13,584 nt of DNA from Micavibrio sp. (lineage in GTDB: Bacteria; Pseudomonadota; Alphaproteobacteria; Micavibrionales; Micavibrionaceae), in contig JAMONE010000084.1 in assembly GCA_027066695.1 (NCBI GenBank), positions 1-13,584 of the forward strand, written 5' to 3'. The notes beneath the pieces are model-generated. The model made no database searches. It was not told the origin of the DNA and was given only the letters and a program-made list of their open reading frames with translations. The translations under genes were made by a program, and so were the position numbers. This document shows positions 7,732-13,584 of this stretch, one piece after another. Numbering within the stretch: the first letter of the stretch is position 1; the number at the start of each line of letters is the position of its first letter.

Positions 7732-8712
7732 ATGATACTACCTTATTATGACATGACTATCCTATCTCTAGGTGCTTTATTTTTAGGTATTATCATGCTT
7801 ATTAAGGGCGGTGGATGGGCGGTTGATTCTGGCGTTTTTATTGCCTCACGCTTTGGTATATCGCCAATGGTCGTTGGCTTTACCATTATTGCTTTTGGAA
7901 CATCTTTGCCAGAACTTATTGTCTCTGTTTTTGCCAATTTACAAGGCTCTTCAGGAATTGCGCTTGGTAATGTTTTAGGATCAAATATTGCTAATATTTT
8001 GCTGGTTTTGGGGTTTGTAGCGATCTTTACTACCTTAAAAGTAAAGATTACAAGGATGTTGGTGCGTGATTTAATCTTTATGATAGCAGCGACGATTTTA
8101 CTAACTATATTATTGCATTATGGTGAAATTTCTCGAATTGCAGGCTTTTTTATGATTGCAATTTTATGTGTTTATGTTGTTTTTCAATATAAAACTACAA
8201 AAGAAAAGGATTTCTGCGCAGAAGAAGTTGATGAGAAAATGTTTAAAAATGATATTTTAGCATATGCAACGTTGTTTCTCGGGCTTTTATGTATTGCAAT
8301 TGGCGCAGAATTCCTTGTTAAAGGCGCAAGAGTTATAGCAAGCATTATTGGCGTGCCAGAATCTATAGTAGCACTTAGTTTAATTGCCTTTGGAACATCT
8401 CTGCCAGAACTATCGACAAGCCTTATTGCGGCGCGAAAAGGGCAGGCGGGAATGGTTATAGGAAATATCATTGGCTCTAATGTGTTTAATATATTGATGA
8501 TTCTCGGCATTACATCATTAGTAAAGCCAATTGCTCAAGGAAGCTTTTCTTCCCAAATCATAGATTTTGATATTTGGATTACATTATTCGTCGGGTTGTT
8601 TTTTATGCTTATTTTGTTTATATTTAAGCGTATTGATCGCGTAATAGGAAGTTTGTTTTTCCTATCTTATATCATTTACAATATATATATTTACGTGGCA
8701 AATGTCGGGTAG
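7732..8712 (+). CDS. CaCA-family Na+/Ca2+ (cation/Ca2+) exchanger, YrbG-like
   Basis: This 326-residue protein has the inverted-repeat architecture of the calcium/cation antiporter superfamily. The alpha-1 repeat holds AFGTSLPE (54-61) and GNVLGSN (79-85); the alpha-2 repeat holds AFGTSLPE (219-226) and GNIIGSN (244-250). The paired Glu and Asn residues line the ion-binding site in this family. About ten hydrophobic helices are visible, with a charged central loop near 153-173 (KTTKEKD to EKMFKND). Family length is about 310-370 residues, so it appears complete. It should exchange Ca2+ (or another cation) for Na+ or H+ across the inner membrane. GAAAG at 7721-7725 is 6 nt before ATG 7732; an in-frame ATG at 7753 would remove seven residues. 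Its placement between two TerD-superfamily genes points to calcium handling as the shared theme. Confidence 0.93.
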   Translation: MILPYYDMTILSLGALFLGIIMLIKGGGWAVDSGVFIASRFGISPMVVGFTIIAFGTSLPELIVSVFANLQGSSGIALGNVLGSNIANILLVLGFVAIFTTLKVKITRMLVRDLIFMIAATILLTILLHYGEISRIAGFFMIAILCVYVVFQYKTTKEKDFCAEEVDEKMFKNDILAYATLFLGLLCIAIGAEFLVKGARVIASIIGVPESIVALSLIAFGTSLPELSTSLIAARKGQAGMVIGNIIGSNVFNILMILGITSLVKPIAQGSFSSQIIDFDIWITLFVGLFFMLILFIFKRIDRVIGSLFFLSYIIYNIYIYVANVG

Positions 8713-8714
8713 AT

Positions 8715-8720
8715 TATAAT
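8715..8720 (+). promoter_or_regulatory. TATAAT box, possible internal promoter before the terD-like gene
   Basis: A perfect TATAAT lies just past the exchanger stop codon, 26 bp before the ATG at 8747. No good -35 hexamer sits 16-18 bp upstream, so it may be fortuitous, but it could give the TerD-like protein its own transcript. Confidence 0.25.
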
Positions 8721-8746
8721 TTAACAGTAGAATTGGAATAACTTAA

Positions 8747-9385
8747 ATGGCTGATATTTTTGATGCTCCCTTTGAAAGTAAAGATATAGAGCTTTCGGAC
8801 AATAAAGTTGTTAAAGGGGAAGATGTAAATCTAACGGCCAAGGATCCAACGTTAACAAATATTATGGTTGGTATAGGTTGGGATTTAAATGCATTTGATA
8901 CAGATACGCTTGACCTTGATGTTAGTTGCTTCTTGCTTAATCGTGATGATAAGACACGCTTTGATGAGGATTTTATATTTTATAATAATTTGCAAGATCG
9001 TGACGAAGCAGTTGTCCATAATGGCGATAACCGTACTGGCGCAGGTGATAGTGATGATGAAACCATATCGATTGATTTAAACAAAGTCCCTTTTGATATT
9101 GTAAAAGTTGTATTTATTCTTTCCATTTATAAAGGTGAAGAAAAAGAACAAACAATAGCTAGCCTAAGAAATTCTTACATAAGAGTTTTGAATTCTTCTA
9201 ACTCTGAAGAATTGCTGCGCTATGAAATTTCTGAAGACATAAAAGAAATAAATGACACAGCCATGTTTGTTGCATCGCTAAACCGTGAGGGGCCTAAATG
9301 GCATTTTGAGGCAGTAGGAACTTGCGCTGACGGTGGATTGGCGCAAGTCGCAACTGATTATGATATTATAATACATAAAGGGTAG
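8747..9385 (+). CDS. TerD-family Ca2+-binding stress protein
   Basis: The 212-residue product aligns by eye over the whole length of the TerD/TerE/CABP1 family. Visible hallmarks are VGIGWDLN (41-48); the acidic strand DTLDLDVSCFLLNRDDKTR (53-71); DFIFYNNL (75-82); VVHNGDNRTGAGDSDDETISID (89-110), where the clustered Asp/Asn residues form the calcium sites; VPFDIVKVVFILSIY (114-128); YIRVLN (144-149); and the C-terminal WHFEAVGTCADGGL (185-198). TerD proteins bind Ca2+ and are cytosolic or membrane-associated. The usual N-terminal sequence of TerD is a little different here, with a 20-residue preface before the VVKGEDVNLT strand. GGAA at 8735-8738 lies 8 nt before the ATG. It closes the TerA-like/exchanger/TerD-like unit and meets the next gene tail to tail, 12 bp apart. 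Confidence 0.93.
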   Translation: MADIFDAPFESKDIELSDNKVVKGEDVNLTAKDPTLTNIMVGIGWDLNAFDTDTLDLDVSCFLLNRDDKTRFDEDFIFYNNLQDRDEAVVHNGDNRTGAGDSDDETISIDLNKVPFDIVKVVFILSIYKGEEKEQTIASLRNSYIRVLNSSNSEELLRYEISEDIKEINDTAMFVASLNREGPKWHFEAVGTCADGGLAQVATDYDIIIHKG

Positions 9386-9397
9386 ATTATTTGAGCC

Positions 9398-9910
9398 TTA
9401 AGTCTTCATACCCATAGGCGGCGGCTGTTGTTGCATTTTCAGGCCTTTTTTACCAACTCTTCCGCGCCTGCCACGACCTCCGCCTTTGCTATCTGTTAGG
9501 TGTTCGCTTATAAGCTCGTCAATATCGGGAAGCTCTCCCATTTGCAGTGCGCCAATGAATAAGCAAAAGAACTCGCAACCTCTCTCGCCCCAATTATGTA
9601 TTTTATTCTTATAATCTTCACCCTTCAAAAGCATAATGGACTCACACCAGATTTGATCTTTTGTCGGTAAAAAGCGCATCATCATTACTTGCTCGGGGTC
9701 GCAATGCTCATCATCATCGCTAGCAGTTTCTTCATCATGTAGGAATTGTATCTCAAGCTCTACATCCTCTGCCCCTGGGCCAACGCGAACTTCTGCGCTA
9801 CATGTTATTCCTTTTTCTTCATCATATAAAAACCACGGGCGAGTTTCATATGGGGACAATTCATGCCCCACTCCAAGTTTTTCCATCAATTCTTTATATT
9901 CAACGCGCAT
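9398..9910 (-). CDS. Unrecognised 170-residue protein with acidic centre and Gly/Arg-rich tail
   Basis: I do not recognise this family. It is a soluble protein without a signal peptide or membrane helix. The N-terminal half contains PYETRPWFLYDEEKGITCSA (20-39) and a predicted beta-rich stretch, then a strongly acidic segment around 58-73 (HDEETASDDDEHCDPE). A more ordered part follows with WGERGCEFFCLFIGALQMGE (107-126), including Cys112 and Cys116. The last 30 residues are Gly/Arg/Lys/Gln/Pro-rich (SKGGGRGRRGRVGKK and on to a QQQPPPMGM end), resembling disordered nucleic-acid-binding tails. It is transcribed toward the terD-like gene and away from the nuclease-like gene. The start at 9910 is the first Met, with only a weak GAAG upstream. 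Coherent composition and coding length make a real gene likely, but its role is unknown. Confidence 0.7.
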   Translation of the reverse strand: MRVEYKELMEKLGVGHELSPYETRPWFLYDEEKGITCSAEVRVGPGAEDVELEIQFLHDEETASDDDEHCDPEQVMMMRFLPTKDQIWCESIMLLKGEDYKNKIHNWGERGCEFFCLFIGALQMGELPDIDELISEHLTDSKGGGRGRRGRVGKKGLKMQQQPPPMGMKT

Positions 9911-10031
9911 ACTTCATATACTAAGCATTTATTACAAAAATTAAATACAAAAATTACACAATCGTATGAAATATTTTTATAAATATCATAAAGCCATGTA
10001 ATATTTCTGTATTATCATATAATATAAGCCG
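9911..10031. promoter_or_regulatory. AT-rich divergent intergenic region with repeats
   Basis: This 121-bp gap separates two divergent genes and must serve both. It holds an 11-bp direct repeat TACAAAAATTA at 9933-9943 and 9946-9956 (13-bp period), and 8-bp inverted arms GAAATATT (9968-9975) and AATATTTC (10000-10007). A perfect TATAAT lies at 10018-10023, only 8 bp before the rightward ATG. No consensus -35 hexamer is evident. Low sequence complexity makes chance repeats possible. Confidence 0.4.
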
Positions 10032-11093
10032 ATGAAAAATTTAAGAATAAAATATATATTGATTATATTTATAGGGCTGGCATTAAATATCGCAATGTCA
10101 GGGGCTTCGTTTGGGCAGAGTGATAAGGAAATATCCCTTAACGCAAGAGTTATGGATTCCAGTACATTAATGGCAGGGAAAACTAAAATTTCCTTATGGG
10201 GCATTGAGAAAATTGAGGATGACTCAGCCATCTTTCATTTAAAAATAAGACAGGCTTTGGAAAATACAATTGCCGATAAAAAGATTTTATGTGCCATAAA
10301 AAGCAAAATCTCCACAAACTATGTCAAGGCGCAGTGTGTTAACAGCAATGAAGAGGATTTGAGCTTATTCCTTCTTAATCAAGGCTACGCCAGCGCGGAT
10401 CGTAATGAAATATATAGAACTATATATGAAGCTCCCTACCTAAACGCAGAAGAAAACGCGCAAATAAATGGCAATGGTATTTGGGGAAATGATAAGCATA
10501 TTGCGAATAGCCAAGGCAAAAATTTTCTTACTGGCGTTTTTCTTCTTATAATAATATTTATTTTATCAATTGGTGCTATTAGCTTTTATATTATGCGTGG
10601 GTTTTCACGTGTTGTTGATTTGCAAAACCAAACTGCGGATTTGGCGGTTAAAGAACGTATTATCAAAGAAAAAGAAAAATACATCATTGCCGCTATACTT
10701 GATGCAGAAATAAGATCAAATAAGGCAAAAATTGAAGCATATATAATTATATATGAAGAAATTTTACTAGGCTTTAGCGAAAGTGAAAGGGCGCTTGAAT
10801 ATCAAAAAACAGGAGATATAGTGCAAAAACAACCCGCTCTTAATCGATCCGTCTTTGATGGTAATACAAATAAGCTTGACTTATTAGGGCCACGCTTGGC
10901 AAGCAGTATCATTCATTATTATGCACGCATTAAAACAACGCCTGAATACACAGAAATAAAACCTGATTTATCGCAAAGTGATGCTAAAAAAATTATTGAG
11001 AATGTAATTAGTAATGCCAAAAAACTTGATAAAATTTCAGATAAGCTAACGGAGTCATTTATACAGCACGCCTTGATTAAGAATCTAGAATAG
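10032..11093 (+). CDS. Membrane protein with degenerate staphylococcal-nuclease-like domain
   Basis: The 353-residue product has an N-terminal signal sequence (about 8-28), then a domain (35-153) resembling thermonuclease (SNase): ARVMDSSTLMAGKTKISLWG (38-57) lines up with the family's V-x-DGDTL...L-x-GI-x-xPE region, and LSLFLLNQGYASADR (110-124) and AEENAQINGNGIWGN (139-153) fit its C-terminal strand and helix. The metal-binding DGDT has become DSST and the catalytic Arg/Glu positions are not preserved, so nuclease activity is unlikely. One membrane helix (165-187) follows, then a charged helical region (about 195-260) and a unique C-terminal domain (to 353). The predicted layout is a periplasmic SNase-like domain and a cytoplasmic helical domain. 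There is no Shine-Dalgarno sequence at ATG 10032; the signal sequence supports this start. The 3' end overlaps xseA by 9 bp. The SNase assignment rests on weak similarity. Confidence 0.72.
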   Translation: MKNLRIKYILIIFIGLALNIAMSGASFGQSDKEISLNARVMDSSTLMAGKTKISLWGIEKIEDDSAIFHLKIRQALENTIADKKILCAIKSKISTNYVKAQCVNSNEEDLSLFLLNQGYASADRNEIYRTIYEAPYLNAEENAQINGNGIWGNDKHIANSQGKNFLTGVFLLIIIFILSIGAISFYIMRGFSRVVDLQNQTADLAVKERIIKEKEKYIIAAILDAEIRSNKAKIEAYIIIYEEILLGFSESERALEYQKTGDIVQKQPALNRSVFDGNTNKLDLLGPRLASSIIHYYARIKTTPEYTEIKPDLSQSDAKKIIENVISNAKKLDKISDKLTESFIQHALIKNLE

Positions 11094-12497
11094 TGATCCT
11101 TGATCTTGCGAGTCTGTTTTTGTACGTGTTTTTTTTGTGTATGTAGCCTTCTTATCGCCGTTTATAATCGCACTAACCCTTTGATTATCCCTGAATTGTA
11201 AGTTAACATTCTCCCCATTGCTAAGAGAGCTTGCATGCGTTACTGGCCGATCATTTTCATCACGTACAACCACATAGCCGCGCTTTAAAACATTTTCAAA
11301 GGAAAGCAGCTCCAGCTTCTCCTGCATTTGCTTAAGCTTTATATGCTTATTTTCTATTGTACGTGTTTTATAACGCTCCATACGCTCTACGCAAAGATTA
11401 AGAGCGTTACCCGCAAGCTTTATATTTTGCTTTGGACTGGGAATATAAGCAGATTTTTTAAGAAAATCATTCTTTTTAACCGAGATATAATTTTTAAAAC
11501 TATGGTCTAAACGATCACTAGCATGATCAATTTGCTGTGTTTTAAGCTCTAACAAATGCGCAGGATCACCAAGCTTTGCCGCTAAGGTATCTAGCTTATG
11601 GCGATTTTCTGATAGCATCCGCCGTGCGCCATTGATTAAACGGTTTTCATTATCTGCAATCTGGGCAATTAAATTAAGACGTACAGGTACAGCCATCTCT
11701 GCTGCGCCCGTTGGCGTTGGGGCGCGTAAATCTGCGGCATAATCAATTAAAGTAGTGTCGGTTTCATGACCAACCGCTGAAATAATCGGAATCTTACTAT
11801 TTCCCGTGGCACGTACAACATTTTCCTCGTTAAAGGGCATAAGATCTTCTAATGATCCGCCGCCACGCGCAACAATAATAACATTAGGCTTTTGATTATC
11901 TGGCAGCATGTTAAAGCCATTAATGGCCGCCGTTATTTCTTTATCTGCGCCCTCGCCCTGCACTTTTACAGGCCAAACCATTACATGGCGGGGAAATCGA
12001 TCATTCAAGCGATGTAAGATATCGCGAATAACTGCGCCTGTGGGTGATGTTACCACCCCTATTCTTTGTGGTAAAAACGGAATGGGCTGCTTTTTCTCGG
12101 CGGCAAATATTCCTTCTGTTGCGAGACGCTTTTTACGATCTTCCAACATTTTGAGCAATGCCCCCTCACCCGCTAGCTCCATCGATTCGATGATAAGCTG
12201 GTAATTTGATCGCGCGGAATATGTCGTTATGCGCCCGATACATATAACTTCAAGCCCCTCTTCGGGCTTAATGCTTAATTTTGATAAAACGCCTTTCCAA
12301 CATACCGCGTCAATGACAGATTTTTCATCCTTAAGGCTGGTATACATATGCCCTGATTTAGGTATGGAAATGCGCGATAGCTCTCCGCGTACACGTACAC
12401 GTGCATAGTTGTCCTCTATTGTGCGTTTTAAAGAAAACGCCAGTTCAGAGACGGAAAACTCGGGGATATTGCTGCGCTGCTCGGTTGAATCACTCAT
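11085..12497 (-). CDS. xseA: Exodeoxyribonuclease VII large subunit
   Basis: XseA is the catalytic subunit of exonuclease VII, which together with several XseB subunits degrades single-stranded DNA from both ends into acid-soluble oligonucleotides. The 470-residue product begins with the OB-fold domain (EFSVSELAFSLKRTIEDNY at 13-31; GELSRISIPKSGHMYTSLKD at 38-57). The catalytic core follows with IGVVTSPTGAVIRDILHRL (146-164), IIVARGGGSLEDLMPFNEE (207-225) and AVGHETDTTLIDYAADLRAP (241-260), the conserved blocks of the family. A long coiled-coil region and a C-terminal segment (VLKRGYVVVRDENDRPV) complete it. Length is normal. No strong ribosome-binding site precedes ATG 12497. The small subunit gene xseB is not in the window. 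The gene is divergent from putA by 61 bp and convergent with the nuclease-like gene, overlapping it at the stop. Confidence 0.96.
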   Translation of the reverse strand: MSDSTEQRSNIPEFSVSELAFSLKRTIEDNYARVRVRGELSRISIPKSGHMYTSLKDEKSVIDAVCWKGVLSKLSIKPEEGLEVICIGRITTYSARSNYQLIIESMELAGEGALLKMLEDRKKRLATEGIFAAEKKQPIPFLPQRIGVVTSPTGAVIRDILHRLNDRFPRHVMVWPVKVQGEGADKEITAAINGFNMLPDNQKPNVIIVARGGGSLEDLMPFNEENVVRATGNSKIPIISAVGHETDTTLIDYAADLRAPTPTGAAEMAVPVRLNLIAQIADNENRLINGARRMLSENRHKLDTLAAKLGDPAHLLELKTQQIDHASDRLDHSFKNYISVKKNDFLKKSAYIPSPKQNIKLAGNALNLCVERMERYKTRTIENKHIKLKQMQEKLELLSFENVLKRGYVVVRDENDRPVTHASSLSNGENVNLQFRDNQRVSAIINGDKKATYTKKTRTKTDSQDQGSLF

Positions 12498-12558
12498 AAA
12501 ATCAATAATAATCGTAAAAAAGAAGAATTTCTAGCTCTGTCATGATATTATATATCCT
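12498..12558. promoter_or_regulatory. Divergent xseA/putA intergenic region
   Basis: These 61 bp must hold the promoters or untranslated leaders of both divergent genes. A near-palindromic AT stretch GATATTATATATC (12544-12556) contains a TATTAT box (12546-12551) just 7 bp from the putA ATG. No Shine-Dalgarno sequence is seen before putA. If that box is its -10 element the putA message would be nearly leaderless; no matching -35 hexamer is visible. Confidence 0.3.
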
Positions 12559-13584
12559 ATGGTTTATAGTTTTTCATCAAGTTTATATAAAAATGAAGCA
12601 AAAGCAGTTGAGGAATTGCTTGAAAAGCTTGATTGGAGCGAAGATAGCACGCAAATTATTAATAAGGATGCGATAAACCTCATTGATAAAACCCGCGCTC
12701 AAAAAGGGCGAAGTGGGCAATTAGAATCATTTTTGCAGGAATTTTCCCTGAATACTGATGAGGGTTTAGCCATGATGTGTCTGGCCGAGGCTCTTTTGCG
12801 AATACCAGATACAAAAACGGCCAACGCGCTTATAAAAGATAAAGTTGCTGCGGCAAAATGGTTGAATAACCAAGGCGAAGGCTCGAAAGACTGGATGGCA
12901 AAGGCCGCTGGGCTCAGCATGTCCTTAACTAAAAAAACCCTAAATAGCGCATTATCACGTGTTGGAGAGCCTATAATCCGCGAAGCAATGATACGCGCAA
13001 TGCAAATGATGGGCAGGCAATTTGTTCTTGGCACAACCATAGAAGATGCGATATCACATTCAACGAAATTCGAAGCCAGTGGCTACCGCATGTCATATGA
13101 TATGCTGGGTGAGGGCGCACGCAGCGCGGATATGGCAGAAAAATACTTTAATTCATATTTATACGCTATTAATGTTATTTCAGATAAGAATAATCGCGGC
13201 AAATCCAATAAATCTGGTATTTCTGTGAAGTTATCGGCTCTTCACCCTCGGTACACGTACAGCCAAAAAGAGCGTTGTATTCCCGAGATTGTAGCAAAAT
13301 TAAAGATATTAGCTGTTAAAGCTGCACAAAATGATATGCCGCTAACTATTGATGCGGAGGAAGCTAACCGCCTTGATATATCAATTGAAATTATAGAGCA
13401 GGTTCTAGCAATAAAAGAGCTGGAGGGTTGGGATGGCTTTGGCTTGGCTGTTCAAGCATATCAAAAAAGGGCGTTGCCTTTAATTGAACATCTAGCAAAA
13501 TTTGCCCGTAAATCAGGGCGAAAAATACAAATACGTTTGGTTAAAGGCGCATATTGGGATAGCGAAATTAAACATGCACAAATG
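12559..13584 (+). CDS. putA: Bifunctional proline dehydrogenase/P5C dehydrogenase PutA, 5' part (runs off the window)
   Basis: The frame from ATG 12559 stays open to the last base, giving 342 N-terminal residues. PutA oxidises proline to P5C with FAD (proline dehydrogenase) and then to glutamate with NAD+. The sequence starts with the helical arm region, including EFSLNTDEGLAMMCLAEALL (61-80), then LSRVGEPIIREAMIRAMQMM (132-151), GYRMSYDMLGEGARSAD (175-191), GISVKLSALHPRYTY (220-234), TIDAEEANRLDIS (263-275), GFGLAVQAYQKRA (293-305) and QIRLVKGAYWDSEIKHAQ (324-341), all hallmark blocks of the FAD-binding proline dehydrogenase barrel. Equivalent motifs sit roughly 80 residues later in E. coli PutA, so the N-terminal ribbon-helix-helix DNA-binding domain is absent and this PutA should not self-repress. 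The barrel is only partly in the window and the P5C dehydrogenase domain lies beyond it; a stand-alone proline dehydrogenase is less likely, because the arm region is present. Confidence 0.95.
   Translation, partial: MVYSFSSSLYKNEAKAVEELLEKLDWSEDSTQIINKDAINLIDKTRAQKGRSGQLESFLQEFSLNTDEGLAMMCLAEALLRIPDTKTANALIKDKVAAAKWLNNQGEGSKDWMAKAAGLSMSLTKKTLNSALSRVGEPIIREAMIRAMQMMGRQFVLGTTIEDAISHSTKFEASGYRMSYDMLGEGARSADMAEKYFNSYLYAINVISDKNNRGKSNKSGISVKLSALHPRYTYSQKERCIPEIVAKLKILAVKAAQNDMPLTIDAEEANRLDISIEIIEQVLAIKELEGWDGFGLAVQAYQKRALPLIEHLAKFARKSGRKIQIRLVKGAYWDSEIKHAQM

Noticed and set aside
6957..9385. Full tellurite-resistance or phage-defence operon
   Set aside because: TerB, TerC, TerZ and the associated nucleic-acid-processing genes are absent, so only a partial Ter-type unit is supported.
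9386..9397. Bidirectional terminator between the terD-like gene and the convergent gene
   Set aside because: The gap is only 12 bp and the surrounding bases form no stable hairpin.
11328..12204. + strand open frames inside xseA
   Set aside because: They are antisense to conserved XseA blocks, with no ribosome-binding site or recognisable domain.
12699..13228. Open frames of 60-113 codons on both strands over the last kilobase
   Set aside because: The unbroken putA frame with many hallmark motifs explains this stretch; the others overlap it in other frames and look like nothing known.

Overview
The window reads as an ordinary chromosomal segment of an AT-rich Gram-negative bacterium. It is most likely an alphaproteobacterium, inferred from the style of the proteobacterial-type GyrB (with the long insert before the C-terminal KGLGEMNPEQLW motif), XseA, RlmB and PutA, and from the GST/atypical-SDR pair. 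No database comparison was possible, so the lineage is an inference. Base composition is uneven: gyrB contains GC-rich stretches, while the gene just after it and several accessory genes are strikingly AT-rich.

Layout. (1) Positions 1-2098 hold the 3' six-sevenths of gyrB, whose start lies upstream of the window. (2) Positions 2108-2911 hold a solitary RlaP/YcgL-type nucleotidyltransferase, 9 bp after gyrB. (3) Positions 2934-4384 hold three envelope genes on the + strand: an exported PEBP (YbhB/YbcL-type) protein, a 67-residue two-helix membrane protein, and a cytochrome b561 with an additional helix and an Asp/His-rich tail. (4) Positions 4478-6864 hold a glutathione S-transferase-like protein, an atypical SDR with a TTG start, and the 23S rRNA methyltransferase RlmB, closely spaced. 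(5) Positions 6957-9385 hold a compact three-gene unit in which two TerD-superfamily proteins (one TerA-like, one TerD-like) flank a CaCA-type Na+/Ca2+ exchanger. (6) Positions 9398-9910 (- strand) hold an unrecognised 170-residue protein with an acidic middle and a Gly/Arg-rich tail. (7) Positions 10032-11093 hold a membrane protein with a degraded staphylococcal-nuclease-like domain; its 3' end overlaps the convergent xseA by 9 bp. (8) Positions 11085-12497 (- strand) hold xseA. (9) From 12559 to the window edge runs the 5' part of putA, open at the end, encoding a form without the N-terminal ribbon-helix-helix repressor domain.

Housekeeping genes (gyrB, rlmB, xseA, putA) alternate with stress and envelope genes. 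The strongest functional grouping is the Ter/exchanger/Ter unit: known Ca2+-binding TerD-type domains sit with a transporter whose family moves Ca2+, which suggests a calcium-linked stress module. I see no CRISPR array, tRNA, rRNA, insertion sequence, phage gene or convincing GC-rich terminator, and no clearly new multi-gene system. The best candidates for a second look are the Ter/exchanger unit, the b561 tail, the degenerate nuclease membrane protein and the unrecognised 170-residue protein.
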